Positions 34,269-46,414 of a stretch of DNA of 64,000 nucleotides are shown one piece after another. The notes beneath the pieces are model-generated. The model was not told where the DNA came from. It saw nothing but the letters and a program-made list of their open reading frames with translations, and ran no database searches. Location: NCBI GenBank assembly GCA_963573305.1, contig OY754329.1, positions 133,845,422 through 133,909,421 of the forward strand. The letters run 5' to 3'. This DNA is from Pyrrhosoma nymphula. Taxonomy: Eukaryota; Arthropoda; Insecta; Odonata; Coenagrionidae. Numbering within the stretch: the first letter of the stretch is position 1; each line of letters begins with the position of its first letter. Both the position numbers and the translations under genes were made by a program.

Positions 34269-37200
34269 GAACAGCGAGCAGTTTGAATAATTCTCGGATG
34301 CCATCTGTTTTCATTAATGGGCCGGTTGATCGGCGCAATGGTTTAATGTAGAGGAGATGGCTGTCATCACATATTAAAACTTTAAGCGTTATGAACATCT
34401 GTGACCTTTGGCCGATAACTTCCTTCCCTGGAATCTACCTGCTACGCACTGAATGCGCATTAATCGCAAATTTCTGAAAAGCCATCGGAGCGCATGGCGA
34501 AATAAGGCACGCTTCCGTTGCATTGCGGTGCATATAAGGTAAGAATCATTAGAATGTTATTGAGTGGCGATCCTTATTCGTGAAATAGTTACCTCCGCGG
34601 CGTGAGATTTTGTTTATTAGTAGCATTATATCGGTCTTGCTTTCGATTGCACTGAATCACTTTAGTGCTTGAAATCTTTTCGTCCCTTCGATTCGTCGTA
34701 AATGTTATTTTTTTCCTGTTCAAGTTTCGGACTCCATTGCTGTATAATCATGAATTTCAGCCTCAAAAAGTAATTTTAACGAAATATACATACTTGTTTA
34801 AAATTGCGCATGCGTATCACTAGACATTCTTTTAGTCCCAATCAGGGTTGATATATCTTACTTCAATAATGAAAGGAAAATTCTGCTACAGTCATTACTT
34901 TTTAAACTTCGATAAACCTAACAAATAGGGGGAACGACGCCCGACATAAAGTTAAGGGGGTGAGTAATTCCAATGGGATTCTCATTCGCGATGAGATTTT
35001 CCTAAAATATCTAGAGCGATTTTCTTTCTTAAAATGAAAATCTCAGACTCATTTTGAACAGTGATATGTTTATGGCAATTCGTTTATGGAGATGCTTATC
35101 ATTAGAATTGTCATGTAATTTTTATTTGAACTTAAATTTCGATTGTAGTGATATTTTTTTCAATTTAGCCTATTGTCGTCCTTGTGTTCTTGTGGAAAAG
35201 ATTCATTTTTCCCAATTTCCCGTCATTGTTCATCATAACAGTTTTGCAGATTTTACATTCAGGTTACGCTCTCAATTACTTCATTTGAACTTCAAAACAA
35301 TTTGTTCTAGCTGCATTATTTTTTGAAACTCTCTTCTTACCTTTCAATTCTCCAGTGTCATATTATCCCAAAGAATTCCGCTGTCTGAACTCTTATGCGA
35401 TTCTAACCATTGAAAAGTTTTGAACAAATGAGAAGGTTTTTTTTTCTCCAGCCCTGCTTTCCTCGGAGTTGTCTGATTCCATGGTATCGCAGGAGGGTAA
35501 ATATTAATATTATCTTGCTGCACTGCGGAACTCATGAATAATTAGGAGACTTAAGTCGTACTCCCTTTGTTGAATATTTAAATATGCTCGTTTGCCGAGC
35601 TCTTCGTTTCTGCTGCGGTGTTTTTTTTCTTGCCGCATTTGTTTCCGGTCTCGAGACTGCGGATGTTTCCACTGTAGCGAGAACTGTCAGTTCTTTGTAC
35701 GTGCCGCATACAAAGCAAGATGGGTTGTATCAATATTTTGTTTTAATATACATGGAAAGTCTTTCAAAACTGAATAATTTCTCTCCGAGGCATATTCGTC
35801 CGACCTAACATTTTCCGTTGAACTCGCAGTCATTAAGCAACATTTGTAAACATTATTGTGATGATAAAATAAAGCTCGTGTTTCTTGCTTATGATATCTG
35901 CAGCGTATCCTTATTCGTTAAGACCTTGCACGTATTTCTATAAAGCCCCCGATTTTCTAATAAATATTATCGGCCAATGCGCTGATTAGCTTTTTGAAAA
36001 GGAGTGTTTCTACCTCGATGCATTTATAATTATTCCCAGGTCAAGCCTCATTCCGCTCATTCTTCCGTTTTTCCGATTGTTCCAATTTTGAAACAGTCTC
36101 GCTTGCCATACTTTTTAATACTTGGAGAAGTTAGCGGGGTAGTCTTCAGTGATGCTTTCAGTTTTATTTCTTTATCATTTAAATTCGATGATACTCCCTA
36201 AAAACAGATCCCTGCGTCACGGCAAGTAATTGTATCTTTTTCAGATTTAGGAAGAGGTTTGGTCATTTAACATGCAGGAAATATAAGCCAGCTCACATCT
36301 GAGTGAGACACCTGGCGTACTGACTACCTGAAGTATCCATAAATGCGTCCAAATTGCATTTGAGCATTTAGGGCTATGATGAGCCGTGATTATCGTTGAG
36401 AATAGACATCTTCTCCTGCATTGCTGTACTCTGTCCCTCCTCCGGTCTACCTTTCTCCTCTTATATTCACCCTCTAGTTAGTAAATCCGTTCTCCTGCCC
36501 TTATATTTATTATTATAAATTTTTGTTGTGTGATTTGCTCAACTTTTTGGATGAATTTTGCCACAAATTTTCTCCAGCTATTCCTTTTAAGCCGCTAAAG
36601 TCTCCCATTATCCACTGAAGTATGTACCTATATTTCCTGCCTTTTATCACTAGAGGGAGGAGTGACCCATGCTTAAGATTAGCGTACCTATAGCCTAAAC
36701 GGTGAAGACTGTTTTTCTGTCTTACTACTAGCCTTGCTCTTATTGTACTCCCAGCACGGTAGCAAAATTATTTTCCTTCCTTTATGAAAGTTCCAATTTA
36801 ATAAGAAAAAAATAATTCATCCTATAGTCTCAGCATGGCCATCTACGAATCTCGCTCCTTTTATATATTTCCATCGATGGAGCATCCCATCCACATTATT
36901 TCATGGCCCACTCGTTTCAACCCATGTACCTCCTACTTTTATCGCAAAAAGCTGCAATATCAAAATTCTTTCATTTTTTTTCATGTTGAAAAATGTTTGA
37001 GCAACTTTCCATGATGGGGAAAACTCTATCGTGAATGTGCACCGCTTTGAGCTGAACTTGCCTGAAATTGGCACTTGTATCGCTAAACTGTGAGCTGATT
37101 AAGAGAACTTGACATTAAAATAAATCTTAATAAGTCTTTTGTAAAACCTGTAAGCTATTATGTATACTTTTTATTTTTCGCATTACCCGTACTTGTTTTT

Positions 37201-37301
37201 CATAGAAATACCTCCCGTCACACATTCGGGGTATAGGACGCGTGAATAATCAAACTTACAGGAATGCATAGCTTCCCATGAGTTTTTTAAACCCTGCTAC
37301 G
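34269..37301. other. No recognised gene or element
   Basis: Unassigned AT-rich DNA. Short frames (60-90 codons) without domains. No repeat shared with the rest of the window was noticed. Confidence 0.45.
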
Positions 37302-37650
37302 TCATTGGAGAAGGATGGAGAAGGTTAGCTGGATGGCGAGAAAGACGAACGAGGAGGTATTGGATATGGTCGGAGAGGAGAGGAAGCTTGTGGCAGAGGT
37401 TCGGAGAAGGCAGAAGAGATGGATGGAGGAGGTTTTGAGAGGAGAGGGCATGCTGAAGAGAGTGATAGAGGGGAGAACACTGGGGAAACGTGGGAGAGGA
37501 AGGAAGAGGATAGGAATTCTGGACGAAGAATTGAAGAGGGATCTAATAACTTAGGAGGGAAAGCGAGACAATTTCTATTAGGTTGGGATACAAAATGGGG
37601 ACTGTCCAAGAACCTACCAATCAGCTGGTAGAATACTTGAATGAAAATGA
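37302..37650 (+). pseudogene. RTE-like LINE C-terminal fragment, copy 1
   Basis: The frame from 37315 reads MEKVSWMARKTNEEVLDMVG, EERKLVAEVRRRQKRWMEEV, LRGEGMLKRVIEGRTLGKRG and RKRIGILDEELKRD. This is the region after the reverse-transcriptase thumb of RTE-like LINEs. It is the longest uninterrupted copy here and ends with the shared 3' region ACCTACCAATCAGCTGGTAG, then AATACTTGAATGA. The reverse transcriptase and endonuclease are missing: a 5'-truncated insertion. Closely related to 54692-55170. Confidence 0.8.
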
Positions 37651-39549
37651 CGTCAACATCAAAAGATGCTGAATGTAGACAAGGTCTTTCTATTGAAGAA
37701 TTTTTCCGGAAAATATAATAATTTCGATCTTTGCCGTACCTGTAAAAATATTTCACACTGTAGCATTGTTCCGTATTTATAGTTTCAAATATATATGCCT
37801 GGTTAACGTTAACCGCTGCAAACTACCGTATCGAAACTACCGTAATTAGCGAGAGCGTAACCGATGTGAGAAAATATTGTCGAATAACGTGCGGAAAGAA
37901 ATATTTAACCAGAAATTATTAAGCTTGACCATAGTGTATCAGGTCAATGCGTGGATATAAGCCCAGAAAACTGCTAAATTACACAGATTTCGTACTCATT
38001 GTTCTACTGTGTAATTATTATTATTAATATTTTGTGAAATATTTCTTCCATGTACCATTTTTTAAGATTTTCCGGTTTTTTTTAGTGAAAAGTCGGAAAT
38101 TGTCTTTTGTCAAGCATAACACTGTTTCTCATGCGAGTCTACCATTCAATTCTCCGCGTGGACTTCACTTCCTGCTTCGAATCATCCGGAGATGAAAATG
38201 CAGTGATGTTAATGACGGATGTAGGTATACGTAAGGACCCATCATGAATTGTCCCGGTCGCGGACCGCACACGGTTGTGAATTGCCGGGCCTTGTAGATT
38301 ACCCCGTAAACGCGCGGATGTGGAACCTTAGGGATAATAGATGCGGAAACGAGACATTAGTAGTCCTGTTTCGGAAATTAATGCCCCCTGGGCAGCGGGC
38401 GAGTCAGGGGGGGCTCCTGTGGACCACATCCGCTTCTCTTCCACTTCCCCTCTTACCCTCTGCTGCTCCCAGGACTTCAAAGTGAGTGGGGATCCCTTGA
38501 GGGATGCTGGGGAAAGCAATGGGGTGGATAGGGTATTGCGTTGCTCCATTGTTGCGAGAGGGGAAGGTAGTTTTAGGACTCTGAGATGTGGCAGTGTATG
38601 GATGCGAAGTCGATAATTTTGGCCAATTTCGACCATTTCAATGATGGGGAAAATTAGAAGGAACTGATGCAAATTCGGCGTTGACTGGCGTTTTCCAATG
38701 AATGGCTCCTCTTGTTGAAAGATGAATAAAAACTATTAACAGATTCAATTCCACATTCTATTTTGATAAATTGCGCCACTGGGTCGAGTTTCGGTTAAGT
38801 TAACTTCACGGATATGCATAGAGTATCTTCATCACCAATTGGTGGAACTAATGCTGATACTAATATTGGCTGAACTAATTGTAAGAGCCATGGAATAATT
38901 AATAGAATTAAACGCGGATGCCATTTATATATATTTATTTTTGTTATGGTAAATGGTATCATAAACATTGATTGCCTTGCATTTGTGACGTAATTCTCCA
39001 CGTGCATGATATGTCCTTTTAAAAGAAGTTTTCAATTTGAAGTTCAGGTCTTAATTTCAGCCGGAGCGGTCTGGAGCGTTGCTCTGGTGCTTCTTGCAAT
39101 GCTGGAGCGAAGCTCCGGAACCTTTTCTCAGCTTATTCAGTCTAGCTGACGAGTGTTCCATGCCTCTCAGATCCCTCAGTGCTTAAGAGCTCCGTTACCT
39201 CTAAACTTAGAGATTCTTATGAAGATATAATCAAAAATTTCGGTCAGTATGAAGAAATGAACGAATTTGTTCATGCGTGTTATCAACCGATTAAATATCC
39301 TCCTCAATATCATGAGGTCGTATTCGTTGTAGGACGATATTGACCGCTATCGTCATCGATACATGCTTATGTAACTTACAATTAGTTATAGAAGAGTCGG
39401 AAAATCGGCGCGATATTGCATCTATATTCTTGTATCGACGGTCGATGTCGAGTATCGCGCGCAGCCGAGGATAACAGCATGGAAGGAGGGATTTTAGGTG
39501 GTTGCACCACAACATGACTTATGTGTCTCTTTATCGATATTTTGGCGAC
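37651..39549. other. Unassigned DNA with one inverted repeat
   Basis: No gene recognised. At 39061-39118 CCGGAGC and GCTCCGG bracket several GGAGC and GCTCTGG words, an inverted-repeat block that could be a transposon terminus. Overlapping both-strand frames at 38249-38672 lack recognisable domains. Confidence 0.4.
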
Positions 39550-40040
39550 ACATAGAAAAACGTGTCCTTTGATATGAGCAGCAAAGTCATATTTTCCCAC
39601 GACATTTTTTCCGCAAATTGAACTTGAAATTACACTGTGCAAAAGGCGAGAGTGGGTAAAAATATGGGGAAAAGTAGTTTTTTCCTACGTTTTATAAATG
39701 CCATTTTCCCAAAATATTGTTTGTTAGACGTGAATTCTTCGAGGAGACTGAATGGTAATAAAATCAATGCACTAATTCATCTTAGTTTTTGCAATTAGTA
39801 GCAAGTTTCTAAAGAAACTGAAGTCAAAAGCCTTGGTTCATTAGAAATGGCTCGGCTGTCAGCACGCATGGCTGGAAAAATAATTTGTACAAAATATATA
39901 TTTGTTGACTAATCTGCGTATTTGGTTCCTTAATTTCGTTTTTTTTAGTGAGTTATGATACGTATCAATATTTTTAAACCATGTAAACGAGTGAGTACAA
40001 TTCAGTACTTGTTTTGACTCTCACGGTAGCGGTATAACCC
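39550..40040 (+). repeat. Dispersed repeat E, copy 2
   Basis: Diverged copy of the repeat at 24451-24950, same orientation, about 490 bases. It shows the same block order (see copy 1). Confidence 0.65.
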
Positions 40041-42954
40041 TCTTGTGTGGGCGGTTTGGGGTAGAGGGGTAGTGACGCCTAACGCTGGTGGCGCTGTCTG
40101 GTAGTGCGTGCTTCGGGAGAAGTTGCGGGAAACTCGCACGCACGGCGGCCATGTTACGCTACGCACGCGCGTTTCGTATTCCTTTTTTTGCCAGTAGTGA
40201 TTGATGCCGTCGGGTATTGAGACGGGGTGAGGGGGAGGGGCCTCTTGGTTCCGGTTATGGGCGAGTGGAATGGGAGGGTGTAGGCGTGCTCTTATCGGGG
40301 ATTCCGTATCGATTTAACCGCACACGTTTCTCTCTCTCTACGGTCTCCCATTCATGAAGGAGGGGGGAGGGAGAGATTTGGGCGAGAAAGGGAGGGAGGT
40401 AGGAGGATGCAGAGAGAGGTCGAACGATGCAAAATAACGATTATCGGTGTTAAATATCGATTTTCGATGTGTTAAGCATGCACATACAGGTAAACGCCAA
40501 CCCTGTCCATGTTCCCGAATTCCGACTTTCCATATCCCAGAGCACTCCCAGAGAATACCTTTTCTACAGATTTCCTACCATATTTTATTCCCTTTCAGCT
40601 TATGTATCCTCCTCTTCATCTTTTTTAGACGACTTCAGTCATGTCATCATCATAAAACATTAGCGGTTGTGCTTTGTTTGTTAAGGGTAATATTTTATCG
40701 GTATTGCTTATATTTTTTCTGCTATTTTTTATCTCTGTTTCAACATGGTTTCAATGACTTCAGTTCAAAGCAGAGCATAGCCCGTCGTTCTTGATCGTTC
40801 TATAGTGCGCATCTTATGCGATTTTACCTATAACAAAAAAGCGGAGATTCGAATAGGTGGGCTTCAACAATTTATTTGCCACATATATTTAAGAATAAAC
40901 CAAAATAGTTCAATAATTGTGAGAGTGCATACTGGATAATTACGCCTTTATAGTTCCGCTATTCTTTTGTATGCGTATAAACCGGAAGCAGAACGATTCC
41001 CTGCAAGTAGCAATACGATTCAAGATATCGCTGCACTCGCTACTTCCACAGAAGTCAGCTTCAATGTGTAAAACCGCAGTTTTAGTATCCCTCTTCCTTC
41101 TTTCTCCTATTCGATGTGAGAAAACATCGACTTAAGTATCAAAGTCGTCGCGATATCGCACGGACTTTTTAACGGAGGGGTAAATGCAGCTGATCAAGGG
41201 GTGTAAGGGACGAATGTGCTACACGGGGGTGGGTCCTCGTCCTCCTCCCCTCCTGCATCCCCATCTTCCGTGTTTCCCTCCACTCACCCGTCCCCTGGCC
41301 TGCTCATCGTTCGAGGGAGAAAGTTTTGTGCCGGCCGACAGGCTGACCACACGTAAGATGGGTGTGTATATATTTTCAGCGGCGTTTCCCCTGAGAGTGG
41401 CACGAGCTTAACGGGAATTGCAAAGGCGGGTCTGGAAAGTTGTGGGGAGGGCTTCAGAGACATTAATTTACATCTACGTAAGGACACATTCTGAATAGGC
41501 TGTTTGTTATAATGCCCTGCACGCCGCTATAAGGGCGTGGGTGCGGCTGGGGGCATGAGGAAATTAGCTTTAAAAAAGTGTTTAAAAATAATTTGTTTAA
41601 CATTTAGTTGATATATAGGTACTTCATAGTTTTTAAGAAGCATTGCAGTTCCACCATCAGCCCTTCTTCAAAATTTTGAAGGAGTTTAGTTTCTTTGAAC
41701 TGCTGTCTATATATAGATACATGAAATACATATTGCATAATCTTTATGACTGAACAGTCGGTTTAATGATTCCGGTTTCGCCATTTAGAAATAAATTGTT
41801 TGCATATATTTTACTCCTTCACTCAAGAAAATTAAAACTTTGCCACTTTTTCGGAAAAACTGAGTCCGGCAGACTATAAAAATCTTGTATTCACTTTACC
41901 TCACCCGACAAACGTCTCCATTACACCTTCACGCAGAACATGGGGAATAATACACAGCTGCTTGTTTGAATGTTAGGGATCATTCCGGTAACTTCACTTA
42001 TGCTTTTTTTCGTGCAAATTAACTGCATAACTGATCCATTCAATATGGTGAATTGCGCATTTAAATGGCTTCAATAATCCCTTGTGCTATCTTACCGTAT
42101 GGTTCCCCATCTATTCTCTTCTTTTATCTTGGTGAGGAAGGGAGGAAGGAGGAAGTGGGAGGGTTTGGGGGGGGGGGGTAGGGGAGGGTTGAGGGAACGG
42201 GTAAGGGTAAGAGGGACTTTTTTCAGCCCCGAGAGGAAAAGGGTCCTCGTGTGCATTTTTTCCTCGCGTACATTTGACCCTTCCCCCTCCCCCAAGCTCC
42301 CAGTCCCCTCTTTCCCTCTCTCACTCTCTCTTTCTCTCTCTCTCCGCCCCTTTGGTTTGTTTGTATTTACCCGATTTTTTTGTTCCTTCCCTTCTACGCT
42401 TTTAGGTTGGTTGTAAATCTTCTATTCAAGCTCCATCCCTCTTGCTTTTTTTCTTACCCTTTATGCTTTCTCTCTCTCCTTACGTGTATTTACGCACACA
42501 AGTTCATTTATGTCTTCGGTTGTACATATATGAGTTCACAAAAGGGTCACAAATCTCTATAAAAATTATATAAAGCCGCTAGGTTATGGTACGGTGAAAT
42601 AGATCACAAAAAATGACACACGCATAAAATTTCCCAATTTTCGACGAGCGAAGGCCTGGTCTCCGTCAGGAAGAGCCGAGAGCAACTGCGGGAGATGGCT
42701 AGAATGGGAAATCAAAGAGACAGAAGGGGGTAATTGAATGAGAGGGGGGAATGGAAGGGGGTTGCAGTCTCAACCAAAAAATAGGTAGGCAATTGTAGAT
42801 TGCCGAGGGCAGATTTTTGAGAGGGTGAGAATGGACCGGGAGCGTTTGAGATGTTCTTCTGAAAATAATCTTATCTCTATCTCTCCACATGCCCATACTT
42901 ATATAAGTTTTGTGTATGTAAAATAAAGCCTAGTGAATTGTTTAAGTGTTTTAA
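40041..42954. other. Unassigned; includes purine tract and G-run at 42120-42355
   Basis: No gene recognised. 40200-40420 is purine-rich. 42135-42230 is purine-rich with a 12-G run (42167-42178), and 42280-42350 is pyrimidine-rich with CT repeats. Open frames there are low-complexity translation. Confidence 0.45.
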
Positions 42955-43189
42955 TGCGTTGCGTTGTACGGTGCAGAAACCTGGACTACGAGAAAGGAGG
43001 GCGAGAATACGTCACAGCCGCTAAAGATGTGGGTGTGGAGGAGAATGGAGTAAGTACGGTGGACGAAAAGGAAGACGAACGTTGAAGTGCTTGATGTCGT
43101 GGGTGAGGAGAGGAAACTTCTGGAGAAAATTAGGACGAGTCAGAGCGGATGGTTGTAAAAGTTAGTGAGGGGTGAAAAGATGCATAAGG
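42955..43189 (+). pseudogene. RTE-like LINE fragment, 5' part, interrupted
   Basis: Frames read LYGAETWTTRK, MWVWRRME (then a stop), TKRKTNVEVLDVVGEERKLL and EKIRTSQSGW. LYG-x-E-T-W and NVEVL-x-x-VGEER are the landmarks of the RTE C-terminal region. Several in-frame stops are present. The copy breaks off at 43189, where a hAT-type element is inserted, and resumes at 43964. Confidence 0.75.
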
Positions 43190-43955
43190 TAGGGTTACCA
43201 ACTTGGTTCAACTGGAATTCCGGACAAAGCGCTGATTTTGCCGGCATAAAAGGGGAACATTTTTTTGGGTCCTTTTTACTTTCAAAACAGCCGTGCACAT
43301 AATTTAAAGATTCAATCCCTTGGATATATCGATGGATTGGAATCTTGGATCAACTCATACAATAATTATAAATAATGATAACATAGCTAACATTTTAATT
43401 CCAGCATTTTGTTTAATTTTAATACATAACACATACAAGCACGCTCCGTAAAAGAATTTCGGAAAGATGAAATATAGTTTAAATTTATAAGAAATAATAT
43501 TCAGTTTAACATGATTTGATTTGTATATTACTAGATATTATTATATTTTTATGAAAAATAACTATTTCCTAAATGATGATGTATATGATTACCGTGGTCT
43601 GTAGGTATTCTAGTTTCCATCTAGCACCTCGCCTATCACAAATACGCATACAATACATAGGAGTTGGGGAGGGGTGTGAGACAGGGCAGTCACGACTAGC
43701 TAGGACTACGGAAAGGCGACTATAGGCAATAAACTAACTTTTATTACAAGGTACCAAACCAACTGATGTACCAACTTCAGAGAAAAAAAACACCATTTCA
43801 CTGTAATACTCTATAAATCAATAAAATGTAGTGCAAATGTGACTTTATCACAAATTCCGGACAAAGTGCCGTCCGGAATGAGGCAATTCCTCTTTCCGGA
43901 CAAAGGCATCAAAATCTGGGCTGTCCAGAGAAATTCTGGACGGTTGGCAACCTTA
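43190..43955. mobile_element. hAT-type non-autonomous transposon (766 bp) inside a LINE
   Basis: The element starts TAGGGTTACCAAC and ends GTTGGCAACCTTA; a further subterminal match is AATTCCGGAC-type sequence at both ends. The flanks are GCATAAGG (43182-43189) and GCCTAAGG (43956-43963), an 8-bp duplication with one mismatch. TAGGG-type ends with an 8-bp duplication identify hAT. No transposase remains inside. The insertion is younger than the LINE fragment it splits. Confidence 0.8.
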
Positions 43956-44095
43956 GCCTAAGGCCCTGATAGAGGGGAGGAGATTAGAGTAAACGGGGAA
44001 GCGGAAGAAAGATAATAGGCTTTATAGACGAGATGAGGAGAGATACGGCATATGATGCGCTGAAGAAATAAATCGTGTAGGGAGATAGGGGCTTC
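43956..44095 (+). pseudogene. RTE-like LINE fragment, 3' part
   Basis: Continuation of 42955-43189 after removal of the hAT-type element: LIEGR, then TGKRK, RIG/RLYRR-like and DEMRRDTAYDALKK-type residues in shifted frames, matching GRTLGKRGRGRKRIGILDEE of the copy at 37.3 kb. Degenerate. Confidence 0.6.
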
Positions 44096-44329
44096 ACCTG
44101 TAGCATATTAACTCTATTCCAATTAAACCTACCTTATCCAGTAGACCGCCCTCATAATATCTACATGCGTTTGTCTGCATTAATATGGCACGTACACTAT
44201 CAGGCCTGTGGCCATATGTTTGGTTAAGGTTTGACAGATGATTAGGTTGGATTGGAGGTATTTGAGACGTGCTTATAAGGAAAAATTGAGAGAATATAAT
44301 GAGCAGCTCGGAAGACAAGCTTCTCGAAA

Positions 44330-44530
44330 GAAAGGTGTCAGAGGGAAATCAGAGGAACTCAGAAGGTGGATGGGGAGGGTGTCCCAAAGATGCTAAGACG
44401 TCTTCGCGAGAGACGAATGTGTGATGCAATAATGGCGTGATTGAGGAATGCTGGGTAAGCAAGAGGGAGGAAAATAATAGGCATCTTGAATGTACTGAAG
44501 AGAATTAGGGGGAATGTAGGGATAAATGAT
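44330..44530 (+). pseudogene. Possible RTE-like LINE tail
   Basis: Fragments such as LRRWMGRVSQRC and, later, IIGILNVLKRIRGNVG resemble W-M-x-x-V-L-R-G and RKRIGILDELKR of the RTE C-terminus. Stops and frameshifts abound. Confidence 0.4.
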
Positions 44531-45216
44531 AAAATACGGTGGAAAACGAAATTTGAACTTGAAATTTGAAAAAAACTGCGGAGAAATAGGCCATCACGGC
44601 ATACTTTTTCCGAAGAGTACCTACTTTATTCCTACCACGCATTCTGAATTGCTTTTTGGATTTTCCTTGGGGCTTCCGAAAATTCGGATCCAACTGTACA
44701 ATATTGTTTTTCCTCATGAGCAGGGATTGTGTATTTCTTTTGCTTATTTCCGGGGAGGGGGGTTTAACCCAAATAACTCGCGCTCTCCTGCACAAATATA
44801 TAACTACTTGTCTTTCTTCCTACCCTCTCCTCTCCATCTTCGCATCGGCCCGCTAGAATGTTCTCAGTCGACTTCCACGAAGCCGCAATTCCGAAGCCCA
44901 CGAAGCGCAGCTTTTTTTCAAATCAGTCTGTCTGTCTGAAGTGCCCTCTCCCGCGCATCCTGGAGGGAAACTTTCCTCCTGCTCCGAGCTTTTATTTTTA
45001 TTTAGGAAGCGGACGTAAACAAGGTGAGCCCGTAACCCGCTTCTTCTCCCGTCCTCCCCCCTTGACTTCTGTCCCCCATCTCCCCCACCAACCTATCCTC
45101 TAGGATGTAACCCCACCTTCCTCACCCCTCTTGACTAGTCCGATGCCCCCCTTTTTTTCCTCGTCTTACCTCTCACTTGGAATCCTCCCGAGCTTTCAGA
45201 GGAGGAAGCCAAAGAT
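44531..45216. other. Unassigned; pyrimidine-rich from about 44800
   Basis: No recognisable gene. C/T-rich stretches at about 44810-44850 and 45040-45170 explain the overlapping open frames. Confidence 0.45.
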
Positions 45217-46408
45217 TTGAGCCGAAAGCATTACGCCTTTCTTCTTTTAAAGGGACGATGCCCTTCCTTTTTGCTCGTCTTTTGACATGTTAGGTGGTGT
45301 GTGCGTGGGGTTCGAATATTACCCGGGTCTTGGCTAAAGAGGTTAAAATGAAATGGAGGCGGCCGGAACGTGAAAGCTCGTGGGCGATGGTGAAGCAAAA
45401 ACAAGGGTGCATGGGACGGATTTTGTGCCGAGTAGGCGTGGCCCACCAGTCATAAAAACATGACTTTGCCTGTGCATTTTAACCTACATATTATAACGAA
45501 AATCAAACGCGACCACTGGAAACGCAAGCCGGAGTATTGCTGTGCCGACTTGAATGGCGGAATTGGCTTCTAGAAGGAAGCGGAATGTCGCCTGCAGTTT
45601 TTTTCTAACCTCCTTGGGTCTTGGTCCTGTTGCTCTTATAGTCGTTCAAATGAAGATGCGAGTTCCTTCGCCAAAATTCGCTTCCTAGCATGATGATAGC
45701 TTTGAATTCTTTCACATATCACTTACGTCTTATCTGTAAGACTTGATTAAGTCTAGTTAAACGTCAAGATCCGTCGCCAAAATCGCATTTCGGCGAACGC
45801 AACGAGTGTGTGGGGCGCAAAAATATGGCAACACTGAGGTATATGGCAACGTTGAACTCGTGAAACTTGATCTCCGTGAGAAAATTCTCGAGGCTGGGGA
45901 AAGCCTGCTGAGATAAGTGTGGTTCCCATAAGAAGAGGTGTTTTTCGCCTAAACTTCGTTCGCTTTGATTGGTTCCCCCACGCCTACCCGAAAATGGAAG
46001 TAACCCCTCCCAATGACATTCGAATCTCTCTCCAGGAAGTCAGCTGTGTTTAGTCAAATGGAAATTGCTTGTGCTGGTTTGATTTCCGCGGGTCAAATGG
46101 AGTTCGTTGTATTAAAATGATGCCATAGCAGGTGTCCCACCATGGTGTTTCGCAGCATGTGATGAGGTAACTTCAGATCGTTTTACACGAAGCACTTTAC
46201 TGCGCAGCCTGGTGTATGGATAGATTTGCTGTGAAAATTGCGTCGTATAAAGCGGGAACTTAGTAGGTACTAGAATTGACTGCGCTAATGCGTGAACGAA
46301 ATACAAGACAATAGCCCCTGCTCTAATCGTGCCCGCGTTTTCGCAATTTCTGTAATAATAATAATAATAATATTCTTTATTCACCTTTAGCATAAATACA
46401 TATGATAG
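45217..46408 (+). repeat. 1198-bp-period duplication, copy 1
   Basis: Every stretch I compared between this segment and 46415-47606 is identical at an offset of 1198, including the (TAA)6 run near its end. Six bases (46409-46414) separate the copies. The unit contains no recognisable gene; frames of 71 and about 99 codons on the minus strand are repeated identically and look non-coding. Its end (about 46354-46408, minus strand) has AATAAAG plus a TTA-repeat, like the 3' tail of the LINE at 20.9-22.3 kb. Confidence 0.9.
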
Positions 46409-46414
46409 CCGATA

